This document shows positions 18,484-28,019 of a stretch of DNA of 60,000 bases, one piece after another. Both the position numbers and the translations under genes were made by a program. Location: assembly GCA_905221605.1 (NCBI GenBank), contig CAJNDS010000336.1, positions 692,501 through 752,500 on the forward strand. The letters are read 5' to 3'. This stretch comes from Symbiodinium natans. Lineage: Eukaryota; Sar; Dinophyceae; Suessiales; Symbiodiniaceae. Under the pieces are notes generated by a model that had not been told where the DNA came from, ran no database searches, and was given only the letters and a program-made list of their open reading frames with translations. Every line of letters begins with the position of its first letter. Positions within the stretch are counted from its first letter, which is position 1.

Positions 18484-18825
18484 TCAGGGTGTTGAGGGTT
18501 CAGGGTTTAGGGATTCTGGTGCCGCATGCGGGTCGAAACCCAGCAGCTCAAACCTGGGGGGGTCCGCCCCCTGAACGAAGCCGCCTTTGCGGCCTTTGAT
18601 CATCTTGGCAAACACCATGAAGTTGAATATCTGCCTGGCGTTGATCATCACTGCACTCGGTTCCCCCTCCTGATCAGTGTAAACACCAATCCGGATTCCG
18701 AGCAAGTTCCCTCGCACGTCAAGGCAGGGGGTGCCAGAATCGCCAGCCCTGGACCCGGCGGTATGATAATGTGCTCCGGTCATGAAAGGGACCGGCGCTC
18801 CCGTTGAGGGGTTTGAGGGGAATTA
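18484..18825 (-). CDS. PA-clan (trypsin-like) serine peptidase fragment
   Basis: Minus-strand frame: TGAPVPFMTGAHYHTAGSRA, then GDSGTPCLDVRGNLLGIRIG. GDSGTP matches the G-x-S-G motif around the catalytic serine, followed by the usual short strand and Gly-x-x-Gly turn; the upstream His/Asp part of the fold is missing. A basic tail (KMIKGRKGG) follows, and the end runs into repeat (SLNPEPSTP). It could be an exon of a cellular protease or a remnant of a polyprotein-type peptidase; I cannot decide. Confidence 0.5.
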
Positions 18826-19179
18826 TGGTTTATGTAGGGCTTGAGGGTTTAGGGTCTAGTCGTTTTGGGGCTTCGGGTTTCGGGGCGGAAAGGGTGAAGG
18901 GTTGAGGCAAGGGTTTTGGGCTAGGCTATGCAATCCCTCCCCGCAGAAGACAAGGTTTCGGGGTGTTCCCCTAAACCCTAAACCCTCAACCCTCAACCCT
19001 CAACCCTCAACCCTGAACCCTGAACCCTAAACCCCGCCCCACCCCTCCCACCCGCCCCGCCCCCCCTAGCAAAAACGAGACTTAATAGGGTTCTTAAGGG
19101 AGGGGGCTTCAAGGGGGGAAGTCACCTAGGGAACCTTACGGAAGATAAGGGAGCCTTCGGGAGTAGCAGGGAGTGTTTG

Positions 19180-19322
19180 GGTTTAGGGTTTAGGGTTTAG
19201 GGTTTAGGGTTTAGGGTTTAGGGTTTAGGGTTTAGGGTTTAGGGCTTAGGGCTTAGGGCTTAGGGCTTAGGGCTTAGGGTTTAGGGCTTAGGGTTTAGGG
19301 TTTAGGGTTTAGGGTTTAGGGG
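19180..19322. repeat. TTTAGGG / CTTAGGG tract
   Basis: Nine TTTAGGG, then six CTTAGGG, then mixed. Confidence 0.95.
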
Positions 19323-19336
19323 AACCTTGGGCCTCC

Positions 19337-19412
19337 CTGAACCCTTTCAGCAACGAGCAGATTTGGCCTTTGCCAGCTGGCGAGCTTGCTTTGAAACCTC
19401 AAGTTGCCAAAG
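19337..19412 (+). CDS. candidate exon, frame uncertain
   Basis: CTGAACCCTTTCAG is a plausible acceptor; the frame NEQIWPLPAGELALKPQVAK is open with G/C-ending codons. A minus-strand frame is also open. Confidence 0.25.
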
Positions 19413-19429
19413 GCTTTCGGATTTAGGGT

Positions 19430-19567
19430 TTAGGGTTTAAGGTTTAGGGTTTGGCGTTGAGGGTTTAGGGTTTAGGGTTTAGGGTTTAGGGTTTAGGGTT
19501 TAGGGTTTAGGGTTTAGGGTTTAGGGTTTAGGGTTTAGGGTTTAGGGTTTAGGGTTTAGGGTTTAGC
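19430..19567. repeat. TTTAGGG tract
   Basis: About 16 heptamers after a short irregular start. Confidence 0.95.
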
Positions 19568-19570
19568 TTG

Positions 19571-19652
19571 GGGATGTTCCCCCCCAATGATGATAATGAG
19601 GGGGTACTATAATCCCTATTTAGGACTGTAGTATAAGGGGGGAACATCCAAG
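19571..19652. mobile_element. MITE-like family A, copy 3
   Basis: GGGGATGTTCCCCCC at the left and GGACTGTAGTATAAGGGGGG AACATCC at the right; central part shortened. Confidence 0.7.
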
Positions 19653-19665
19653 GTTTAGGGTGTCG

Positions 19666-19772
19666 GGACTCAAGAGTAACCGAGGAAGAAAAAGGGCACC
19701 CTTTCTGGGGACTTATGAGGGAACCTAAACCCAAAAGAAAGGGAATAAGGGCCAACTCTGGGTGCTGGGAGC
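19666..19772. mobile_element. MITE-like family B, copy 2 (without repeat insert)
   Basis: CAAGAGTAACCGAGG, AAAGGGCACCCTTT and GGGAACCTAAACCCAAAAG are followed by GGGAATAAGGGCCAACTCTG. It is the closest comparison for the copy at 14743 that carries a telomere-type tract. Confidence 0.6.
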
Positions 19773-19975
19773 TTGGCTTTGGGGCATTTAAGATCGAGCG
19801 CTGACGCGGATATCGGGCTGAGGTGTTTGGGCCCGTCAGCCCTAAACCCTGAACCCTAAACCCGACACCCTAAACCCGAAACCCTGACCCCTAAACTGGA
19901 TCGAGGGATTCAGGGTGTTAGGGTCAAGCTGTTTGGGGGAGCCCAGCCCCATCCTAGGGGTTTACAGGAAAGCCG

Positions 19976-20090
19976 CGGAACCGAACCGCGAACCGGGAAC
20001 CGGAACCGTGGGAACCGAACCGATACAGAACCGAAACGAGAGCGAACCGAACCGGGTACGAACCGTAGAAAACCGAACCGGAAAAGGTTC
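19976..20090. repeat. (GAACC)n-type pentamer array, first
   Basis: Irregular GAACCG/GGAACC units. A similar array lies at 20880-20995; the 0.8 kb between them lacks telomere-type tracts. Confidence 0.85.
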
Positions 20091-20263
20091 TAAAGCCCTA
20101 AAGCCTAACCAGAGGAGTGAGTCAATGGTGTGCGTGAGTGAGGAGGGTTTAAGGGGGCAAGGACTATGTACATACATGTATATATATATATATACAATAA
20201 AAACGCTGTATAAGAAAACGATTTTCCGGCGGTAGGGTACCCTAAGTTTCTTAGTTTCCATTT

Positions 20264-20352
20264 ACCCATGTACCCAGGGGGGTTTGAGCCTAGGGTAGGC
20301 TTAGTTTCTAAACTAGTTTCTTAAGGGAGTGCGCTATGCCACTAGACCAAAC
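20264..20352 (-). ncRNA. tRNA-like (SINE-like) promoter region
   Basis: Minus strand begins GTGGGTTTGGTCTAGTGGCA, with TGGTCTAGTGG close to a Pol III A box, and GGCTCAAACCC further on resembles a B box. The arms do not fold into a proper acceptor stem, so a tRNA-derived SINE fragment is likelier than a tRNA gene. Confidence 0.35.
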
Positions 20353-20435
20353 CCACACATACAGGCAGGTTCTCGCGAGTTCCCTTGCTATTTTTGCTTC
20401 GGTGTTCAGGGCCCGGGAATTACGGTTCTGAGTGG

Positions 20436-20505
20436 TGTGTGTGTGTGTGGCTTAGGGTGGGATTTTAAAATGTCTTGGGTTCAAATCCTGCTCAAAGTTC
20501 AGGGT
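20436..20505 (+). ncRNA. second tRNA-like segment
   Basis: A GT microsatellite leads into TGGCTTAGGGTGGG (A-box-like), then GGGTTCAAATCCTGC (B-box-like) about 30 bp later. No clear acceptor stem. Confidence 0.25.
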
Positions 20506-20879
20506 TGACGGCTTCAACCGAGTTTTTCATGCCCCAGAATTGTATACTCCCCCGTGCTTCTGCCGTCCCCCGTCCCCCCCCAAACGCGCGGGAGTACAGT
20601 TTTAGAGATTTTCAGGCCTGAAAAGTCGGCCCGCATGTCAAGTTTGAGCCGGAGCTGCCGGAAGTCGCCGATGACGCGGAACCAGGGAAGGGTTTAGGGT
20701 TGTTCGCTGGGGAGTGCTTTTCAAGCGTTGAAAAAATTATAGGGCCCAGGGGCTTGTGACGTCACTATTTCACCCGGGGCACCTCGCTCAAGTAAGGCTT
20801 ATTTCATGGGGCCACTGCGCAACTTCGGCGCTGACCTCGCTGACCTAGCAATAACTTATATACCCAGTTAAAGGAAACG

Positions 20880-20995
20880 ACGGCTCGAACCGTTGGAACC
20901 GCCGAACCCGAACCGTGCGAACCGAACCGGACTGGAACCGAACCGCGCATAATTAAGGTTCGGTTCTCCCAAACCGAACCGAACCGAACCGTGGC
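20880..20995. repeat. (GAACC)n-type pentamer array, second
   Basis: AACCGAACCG units in the same orientation as the first array, with one inverted GGTTCGGTTC patch. Confidence 0.85.
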
Positions 20996-21177
20996 AACCC
21001 TGGGTTTAGGGTTTAGGGTTCGCGGTTTAGGGTTTAGTGTTTACGGTTTAGGGTTTAGGGCTTAGTCTATGCCCCAAACGCCAAAAGCACATCTCTGAAC
21101 CCAGGCTCCAGCAACACAAGCCCTCGACAATGGCAGATTGGCAGTCAAAACCCTCTACACTCAGTTACTCAAGTTTA

Positions 21178-21312
21178 GGGTTAGGGTTTAGGGTTTAGGG
21201 TTTAGGGTTCAGGGTTCAGGGTTCAGGGTTCAGGGTTCAGGGTTCAGGGTTCAGGGTTCAGGGTTCAGGGTTCAGGGTTCAGGGTTCAGGGTTCAGGTTT
21301 AGGGTTTAGGTT
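21178..21312. repeat. TTCAGGG-variant tract
   Basis: Four TTTAGGG units switch to about 15 uniform TTCAGGG units. Confidence 0.95.
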
Positions 21313-21324
21313 TCTTTAGTCGGT

Positions 21325-21455
21325 AGTTACATGGTCCCTTCATATGGGTCTTAATTTCGGAGTCCTCCTATACCCCTTAGGTATTTAACCCAAGAGCCCA
21401 TACTTCAGAACCCTTGAAAGAAGGTCGGGGACCATATTAAGGGACCATGCAACTC
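21325..21455. mobile_element. family E foldback element
   Basis: AGTTACATGGTCCCTTCATA at the left and ATTAAGGGACCATGCAACT at the right are inverted repeats. A fragment AAGGGACCATG recurs at about 21545. Confidence 0.6.
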
Positions 21456-21679
21456 CCCCCTAACCTTGAACCCTAACCCTAAACCCTAAACCCTAAACCC
21501 TAAGCCTAAACCCTAAACATGAAACCCTAAACCCTTAACCAGATAAGGGACCATGTTGGGGGACTATGCACCTCCCTTTGATTGAGCGCCTTACCTGGGC
21601 CTACTACAGGGGCTTCTCGGGGGAAGTCGAACCCTTACACCCACCCCTCCCTTACACCCCCCGGCGGGCTCCTTATAGG

Positions 21680-21800
21680 GCTTAGGGCTTAGGGCTTAGG
21701 GTTTAGGGCTTAGGGTTTAGGGTTTAGGGTTTAGGGTTTAGGGTTTAGGGTTTAGGGTTTAGGGTTTAGGGTTTAGGGTTTAGGGTTTAGGGCTTAGGGT
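21680..21800. repeat. TTTAGGG / CTTAGGG tract
   Basis: About 16 units; CTTAGGG variants cluster at both ends. Confidence 0.95.
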
Positions 21801-21807
21801 CATCTAC

Positions 21808-21916
21808 CTTGCGCGAAGGCACTCGCTTGCGGTAGTGCTCCGTGGAACGGTGGTCGCGCGTGACGCGCACTTCTGACCTGAGCAGCGGCATTCGCCACGC
21901 GTACCCTTCACCGACT
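21808..21916 (-). CDS. candidate exon, basic protein
   Basis: Minus strand: acceptor GAAGCAAAG, one base and 36 codons (VGEGYAWRMPLLRSEVRVTR then DHRSTEHYRKRVPSRK), donor AAG|GTAGAT. Arg-rich, codons strongly G/C-ending. Here the flank order is TTTAGGG left and poly-C right, unlike the usual pattern. Product unknown. Confidence 0.55.
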
Positions 21917-21927
21917 CTTTGCTTCAA

Positions 21928-21981
21928 AACCCCCCCCCCAGCCCCCCCCCCCCAGGGCCCCCCCCCCCAGCCCCCCCCCCA

Positions 21982-22012
<31 letters not shown>

Positions 22013-22018
22013 AAAAAC
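21928..22018. repeat. poly-C broken by AG, then poly-A
   Basis: C runs with CAG breaks ending in about 16 C and 16 A, the same C-then-A composite as near 2.2, 35.2 and 44.9 kb. Confidence 0.9.
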
Positions 22019-22233
22019 AAAAAGAATACATCATCCCGATAAAGGAAGAGTATTCCTGCTTTTTGAGAATTCTTAAGAAAGTGGTAGTTAATTATGAGGG
22101 AACTAACGACAAAAAGGGGCAACCCTGAACATTAAATGGGGATCTTTCGCATAGAAGAGGGTGTAGGGTGCAGGTCTTCTGCAGGGCTTCGGGTTTGGGG
22201 TTTAGGGGTTAGGGCTTAGGGTCCAAACCAAAC

Positions 22234-22280
22234 TCTCTCATGCGCGGCCGCACAATGCCGTAAAGCTCCAAAAAAAGCCT
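22234..22280 (-). CDS. candidate exon, unknown protein
   Basis: Minus strand: GGGGAAG acceptor, 15 codons RLFLELYGIVRPRMR, donor AGA|GTTTGG. Confidence 0.35.
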
Positions 22281-22339
22281 CTTCCCCAAAAAACCTGAGG
22301 GACTGACAGCCCTAAAAGGGAAATGGCGGCTGCCATGCA

Positions 22340-22448
22340 GCCCTAAACCCTAAACCCTAAACCCTAAACCCTAAACCCTAAACCCTACACCCTAAACCCT
22401 AAACCCTAAACCCTAAACCCTAAACCCTAAACCCTAAACCTAAACCCA
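22340..22448. repeat. CCCTAAA tract
   Basis: About 15 heptamers with one CCCTACA. Confidence 0.95.
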
Positions 22449-22905
22449 GAGGGCTGGGGATGTTACTGGGATGGGAGGATGCAGCGAATGGAACGCTTGA
22501 ACTGAGACTATGAGCTTGACCCTAACCCCTAAAGCCTAAACCCTAACCAAGGCTCACAATGCTTTCGAAGCTTCGGGTGTGGGGTTTAGGGTGTTTGGGG
22601 TTTAGGGTGTTCGGGGTTTCAGAATAGTATTTACGAGGGGGACGGGGGGTGGTCCCACATTTGTTTCGAGTTTTTCCGCGAACTTCCCAGTTTCGCTTGT
22701 CAGGGCTAGGTTGAGGAGGTTCTGGGTATATCCTGGATCGGGTATCCTACAGCCCCTGTAACTTGAAATTAAATTATACATTTCAAAACAAAAACTCGAA
22801 ACTGTCCTCGACACTTTCATCGAAACTCCTAGGGACTCCTCGAAACTCCTGGACGCTTTCCCCGGACCTTAACCCTTCATAATTTCAATCAACCCTGGCC
22901 ATATG

Positions 22906-23020
22906 GGGGTTTCCGAGAGTAGGGGTACCTTCTTGGGGTCTTTATTCATAAGGGGAATCCTACTATGTAGGGGGTCTATATTGGGGGACCCTTATTTTGC
23001 TTAAACTCCCATATCTGATT
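22906..23020. mobile_element. family D foldback element
   Basis: GGGTTTCCGAGAGTAGGGGT ACC ... GGGGGTCTATATTGGGGGAC, ending near AAACTCCCATATCTG. The clearest family D copy together with 35.1 and 45.0 kb. Confidence 0.5.
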
Positions 23021-23032
23021 CAGGGCATATAA

Positions 23033-23119
23033 TCAGCCGAAGCTCTCTTGATGTTCGGTCGGGGAATCTCCCGTCGCCATCTGGCGCGCTTGCAGGGTCT
23101 TGGGTTGAGTTCCGATTCT
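23033..23119 (-). CDS. candidate last exon, unknown protein
   Basis: Minus strand: GTTTAG acceptor from the repeat, 28 codons RIGTQPKTLQARQMATGDSP TEHQESFG and a TGA stop. Polar, no family recognised. Confidence 0.45.
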   Translation of the reverse strand, partial: RIGTQPKTLQARQMATGDSPTEHQESFG

Positions 23120-23355
23120 CTAAACCCTAATGAAACCCTAAACCCTGAGCCCTAAACCCTAAACCCTAAATACCAAGCCCTATACCCTTTTTGGCTTTGC
23201 GGGCCTCGATCCTCCGAAAACATCGAAAGTCCTATAACCTAAAGCTTCGATTCGACGTTACGCCGGTGCTTGTTGGGGATTATGCACTCAAAAACCTAAA
23301 CCCCTCATAGGACCTAAAAAGACCGCAACCCCCGAAACCCGGTGGGGGGGGGGGG

Positions 23356-23460
23356 TGTTGCTCGTCTAAATGATGGGCCAAAACATTACCCAAGACGAAA
23401 TGTACGAGAAGATCGTCAGATTGAGGTGTCCCCCCAAATTCCCCCCAAAAAGGGGGAACC
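23356..23460 (-). CDS. candidate exon, unknown protein
   Basis: Minus-strand frame GGTPQSDDLLVHFVLGNVLA then HHLDEQH. Composition is protein-like; it starts in a G-rich run (ATTTGGGGGGA) and ends at poly-C on this strand. Splice sites are not clear. Confidence 0.35.
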
Positions 23461-23469
23461 TTCAACGCC

Positions 23470-23730
23470 AAACTCAATATCCTAAACCCTAAGCCCTAAA
23501 CCCTAAACCCTAACCCTAAACCCTAAACCCTATACCCTGAACCCTAAACCCTAAACCCTAAACCCTAACCCCCCAAAACGGGCTTGGGGCTTGAAGTGTA
23601 GAGATTCACCAAACAAAACTTCCTACTTTGGGACTTGAGGCCTTCTGCTCTTGGGGTTGCACCTTTTGGAAGGTGCCAGCCCTAAACCCTAAACCCTAAA
23701 CCCTAAACCCTAAACCCTAAACCCCCCACT
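23470..23730. repeat. two CCCTAAA tracts around a short unique piece
   Basis: Heptamers at 23480-23570 and 23683-23727; the piece between shows no convincing frame. Five TTGAAGGG units follow at 23733. Confidence 0.9.
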
Positions 23731-24299
23731 GAGGGTTGAAGGGTTGAAGGGTTGAAGGGTTGAAGGGTGGAACCCTATCCCCGCCTACACAGTCCACGCC
23801 TAAACCCAAGGCCGGGGGTTTAGGGTGCTCACAGGTTTAGGGTTTAAGGCGGCAAGGGTAGCCCTAAACCCTGAACCCGAAACCCTAAACCTTAAACCCA
23901 ATGCTTGGCCAGGGCACACTCTCGTGGGAGGACAAGGAAAGCCTAGGACCTGAGTGCATGGGGTGGGGTGCGCGGTTTTTTCGGAAGCATACTTTAGGGT
24001 TTATAGGGCTTATAGGGTTTAGGTTTTAGGTTTGAAAAAAGGAATTTAAAGGTTTGTCAGTCTGCTTATGATGTATGTAGTCACTTTTTCTTTGGGGGGT
24101 TTAGGGCATCACGATTTTGAGAGTTTGGCATTCGGATGCTCTGGGTGGAGGGTCCGGGATATCAAGCTTGGGTATGAGAGCCAAAAGTCTTGGCTGGCTC
24201 TGGTCGGCTGGTTTCGTCCTTAATAGCTGTTTGGGTGCTGTTGGGGTGGGCATGCCTGCATACTACTACGCGCTTACCAGCGCGCGACCTCGCCGAGAT

Positions 24300-24640
24300 A
24301 CACCCAAAACCCTAAGCCGTCCCGTGACGCGTCACGGAGCCGCCCCGTGACGCGTCACGGAAGGCGTCACGGAACTCCGTGACGGTGGTGTTTCCTGCAC
24401 GGTGAGCGTCACAGAGTACTGTGACGCGCCCCCGGGTGGGGGGGCGACACGGGGCTCCGTGACGGGACGGCTTCGTGACGCCTCCGTGACGCCTCCGGGC
24501 CTCTCTGTGACGCCCCCCCGGGCCTCTCCGTGACGCCTCCCGGCACCTCTCCGTGTGACCCGTCCGGGGCTCTCCACGACACCTGCCGGGCCTCTCCGTG
24601 GACCCTTCCCGCCTCGTCTTGTGACGGCTCCCGGCTTCTT
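24300..24640. repeat. GTGACG satellite array, first
   Basis: Degenerate repeats around CCGTGACGCGTCACGG, a palindromic core, becoming CTCCGTGACGCCTCCGG units. A related array in the opposite sense is at 25650-25910. Confidence 0.85.
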
Positions 24641-24679
24641 TGATGTGTTTGAACTTTAATTTTCAGGGGCCACTTCATG

Positions 24680-25095
24680 TCACAACTTCAAATCTAAACT
24701 TTCATCGGACTTAAGCCTGAAGACTTCAGACTTAAGACTTTCAAGACTTAAGACTTTAAACTTAACACTTAATACGCCAGAGAAAAATTAATTTTCGTTT
24801 TAGCGTAAGCCTGAATTTTTTTCTAGTCGAAAGCTATTTGCTGTAAATTGTTTTTCGAGTTGGACTCAGACTCAGGCTTAGACTTAGATTCAGATTCAGG
24901 CTTAGACTTGGACTTAGACTTAGACTTCTAGACATTTTAGACTTAGACATTTAGACTCAGACTTAACTCAGAGTTAGTAGTTCGAGTTTAATGTAATCCA
25001 GAGTCCAGTGTCTAGAGTCTAGCTAGCGTCTAGAGTCTAGAGGTTAGAGTCTAGAGTTTAGTTTAGAGTTTAGAAGCTTAGATTCTAGAGTGTAG
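24680..25095. repeat. AT-richer GACTTA/GTCTAGA low-complexity block
   Basis: Drifting short repeats: GACTTAAGACTT, then CTTAGACTTAGACTTGG, then GAGTCTAGAGTCTAG. No gene seen. Confidence 0.85.
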
Positions 25096-25479
25096 GGTCT
25101 TTCCGCTTGGGCTTTTGGTCAAGCTCTGGCTCTGGGGCGCCTTTGGGGTGTGGGGCCTGCAGAACTTTAGGGTTTGGTCGCAGGCGTTTTAGGGCTAGAG
25201 CCTAGGGCTTAGGGCCTTCGGGCTTTTAAGCAAAACAAGCCTTGAGGCCTTCAGTCTAGAATGTAAACTAGTATCGTCTTTGCTTTGGCTTGTGGTTGAA
25301 GGGGAGTTGGGCTGGCCACAGAGTCACAGAGGCATGTAGTGATTCAGGATTTGCGTTGATAGCCAGAAGCGGCGCAGAGAGTTTGGGGCTTACGTAAACT
25401 ACTGAACCCTAAACCCGAAACCCTAAATTCCTAAACCATCCTAAACCCTAAATGGCTAAACCCTAAACTTGGAAGGTTT

Positions 25480-25545
25480 CTCCACCATGTCTTGAGGGCC
25501 CGTGCTATGGCAATTATGTAAGAATTGCAATGCCTTCCAGAGAGA
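25480..25545. repeat. short foldback
   Basis: GGAAGG near the left and CCTTCC at the right enclose GCAATTATGTAAGAATTGC, a small palindrome. Confidence 0.5.
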
Positions 25546-25649
25546 CATTTAAAAAAACTCAACCTGGACTGTTCCTATTCCACAAAAACACATAACACCC
25601 CAACAAAAATCAAAGAAATGATGTGATAAAAACACATGTTGAAACATAT

Positions 25650-25910
25650 TGTTGTAACGTCACGGCATGCCCGGTTCAGCGTCACAGCATTGTCACGGCA
25701 TCCCCGTTGAGCGTCACGGCATCCCCTGTTCGGTGTCACGGCAGCGTCACGGCATCCCCTGTTCGGTGTCACGGCAGCGTCACGGCATCCCCCTATTCAG
25801 TGTCACAGCATGCCCTTTTCAGTGTCACCATGCCCCGTCCAGTGTCACAGCATGCCCGGTTAACTCCGTGTCACAGCAGCGTCACGGCATGACACTTTTC
25901 AGCGTCACAG
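25650..25910. repeat. GTCACGG satellite array, second (inverted)
   Basis: About ten units of roughly 25-30 bp with CGTCACGGCATCCCC and GTGTCACAGCATGCCC. Confidence 0.9.
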
Positions 25911-26039
25911 TCAAACCCTTTCCCCGAACATAATAGCCATAGCATGGGCCCTCAAAGCATGGTAGAGAAACCCACCAACCCTAGACCCTAGACCCTAAAC
26001 CGTGTGCCACACCAGCGCAGCTCCAGGAATTCCATGCCA

Positions 26040-26500
26040 TGAACCGACCGTTTAGGGTTTTGGGTTTTGGGTTTTGGGTTTTGGGTTTAGGGTTTAGGGT
26101 TTAGGGTTTAGGGTTTGGGGTTTGGGGTTTGGGGTTTAGGATCCCTCAAAACTTGAACCCTTGCGAACGCTGAACCACCCTATCTGAACCCACGAAGCCT
26201 TAACCAAAAAGCAATCTCTGAGCTGCCGAAAACCGAAACTGACCCCAAAACCTGACACCTCAACCCTACGCCCTACATAAACCAAACTGCCCAAACTGCC
26301 CAGACCCTCAACCCTAAACCCTAAACCCCAAACCCAGATACATGAGTCCAAAGAAACGAGAGTAGGCTTGCGACATGCCCCGGCTTTCAGGTTTAAGGTT
26401 TAAGGTTTGGGGATTAGGGTTCAGGGTTTGGGGCTTGGGGTTTAGGGTTTAGGGTTTGGGGTTTAGGGTTTAGGGTTTGGGGATTAGGCCTTAGGGTTCA
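26040..26500. repeat. mixed telomere-like tracts
   Basis: TTTTGGG and TTTAGGG units at 26050-26140, CCCTAAA at 26310, and TTTGGGG/TTTAGGG at 26400-26490. Islands near 26000-26050 and 26340-26390 are open in several frames on both strands; no call is made. Confidence 0.85.
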
Positions 26501-26599
26501 GGATTTGGAAGGTTCGGGAATGAGGGCGGGTTCGCGACTAAAAAGCCCTTCAGGCTTTCAGGCCCCAAGTCTTGAAGGCTTTAAGGCCTTGCGATTGAG

Positions 26600-26712
26600 G
26601 CTTTAGGGTTTAGGGTTTAGGGTTTAGGGTTTAGGGTTTAGGGTTTAGGGTTTAGGGTTTAGGGTTTAGGGTTTAGGGTTTAGGGTTTAGGGTTTAGGGT
26701 TTAGGGTTTACG
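26600..26712. repeat. TTTAGGG tract
   Basis: About 16 clean heptamers. Confidence 0.95.
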
Positions 26713-26739
26713 GCTCCCACCATCGTCCTAAACCCGAAG

Positions 26740-26822
26740 CCGTGCGAACTCTGCTTCTTCCTTGGCCAAGCAACCGCTCTCGACTGGCCCCACAAGAGCC
26801 TGAAGGGCGAAGGCCCTACGAG
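26740..26822 (+). CDS. candidate exon, unknown protein
   Basis: Acceptor AACCCGAAG, frame PCELCFFLGQATALDWPHKS LKGEGPT, donor ACGAG|GTTTTACC. The frame is open further upstream too (PTIVLNPK). Codons end mostly in C or G. Confidence 0.5.
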
Positions 26823-26926
26823 GTTTTACCTGGGACCCTTTTTTGAGGGTTTATGGTTTAGGGTTTCGGGTTTAGGGTTTCGGGTTTAGGGTTTAGGGTT
26901 TCGGGTTTAGGGGCAATACCTGCGAC

Positions 26927-27116
26927 CCTATTAACCTACAGTTTTTTAAGGGTTACTAAAAAGGGGGGGGGGGGGGGGTGACCCCAGTACTAAACTGTAC
27001 ATGAACCCTTACCTGGGACCCTATTCACCCACAGTTTTAAGGGTTACACCTACTAAATAGGGGTACTTACTACTGAACTGTAGGTCAATAGCAAAAAGGG
27101 TCCCCGGTAGGGTTTA
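26927..27116. mobile_element. two copies of a foldback element in tandem
   Basis: ACCTGCGACCCTATTAACCT ACAG begins the first (partial) copy, broken by a poly-G run. ACCTGGGACCCTATTCACCC begins the second, which ends ACTGTAGGTCAATAG ... GGGTCCCCGGT, its inverted repeat. Confidence 0.55.
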
Positions 27117-27465
27117 CGGGCTCAAGGTCTCCCAGGGATTTTGGGTTGGGCGCTTATGGTTTAAGGTCCCTAAACCCTAACCCCCAAACCCTAAACCCTA
27201 AACCTGGTTTAAGGTCCCTAAACCCTAAACCCTAAACCCCAAACCCTATTTCCAGGCGCTCTTCCCCACCTCACTCCCAGGGTTGAGGGGCGGGGGGGGG
27301 GGGGGGGGAGGGTAGGCCCCAGGGCCCGAGACCAGAAAAAGAGTTGAGGGCGTCGGCTATGGTTACTTGTTTTCCTTTTGCTGTTGAGCGGCCCCCGCGA
27401 ATTTTTCATACAGACCGTAATTGAACCCCCCCCCTCTCAACCCCCCTCTCCTCCCCCAACCGGGT

Positions 27466-27552
27466 TTATTGGAGTTCATCGTTGAGCACCGTCTTGAACG
27501 GATGCCAAGAGAAGGTTGCAGCTTGCTTCTGGACCGTGTAAGCCTTGTAGCC
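27466..27552 (-). CDS. candidate last exon, unknown protein
   Basis: Minus strand: acceptor TGTGGGGTGTCAG, 28 codons GYKAYTVQKQAATFSWHPFK TVLNDELQ, then TAA. Strong G/C-ending codons and a clean acceptor make this one of the better exon calls. Product unknown. Confidence 0.55.
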   Translation of the reverse strand, partial: GYKAYTVQKQAATFSWHPFKTVLNDELQ

Positions 27553-27924
27553 CTGACACCCCACAGATAAGGGTTTAGGGTTTAGGAATTAAGGTTTAGG
27601 GTTAAGGGCTTAGGAATTAAGTTTAGGGTTGAGGGTTTAGGGTTTAGGGCGACTTCCTGTGCAATGGCCCAAGATCGCATGGGCGGTTGGGCGGGGAGGG
27701 GGGGGTTCAGGAATGGACCATGGGATAAGAGTGCCAGAAAAGTTGAATTCTTTCATATATAGGAACCGTATGGTTGCTTTTCAGGGTTCAGGGTTCAAGG
27801 TTTTACAACAAATTGAAATACGACTACGAATCCAGTTTGAAGATGCGAGCGGTTCTCTGAGTTTCAGGGCCCCTTTTGTGGGGGGGGGGGGGGGTGGGTG
27901 GGGGGGTCCTTTTCATAAGCCGTC

Positions 27925-27980
27925 TAGAATATGTGTGGCGACTGAAAAAGGGAACCTAGTGAACGTGCTACAGCCGGTAG
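27925..27980 (+). CDS. candidate exon, unknown
   Basis: TTTTCATAAG acceptor, frame PSRICVATEKGNLVNVLQP, donor CCG|GTAGGA. Preceded by a G-rich run. Confidence 0.35.
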
Positions 27981-28019
27981 GATGGGCTTCAAGGGAGGTA
28001 ATTCCCACAGGCACATAGG

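Noticed and set aside
18526-18807. Plus-strand 93-codon ORF
   Set aside because: Shadow of the PA-clan peptidase frame.
23280-23477. Whole 65-codon minus ORF as one exon
   Set aside because: Both ends are C/G-run translations; only the central part (23356-23460) is kept.
24117-24350. 77-codon ORF at the start of the GTGACG array
   Set aside because: No splice or codon support; the second half is satellite.
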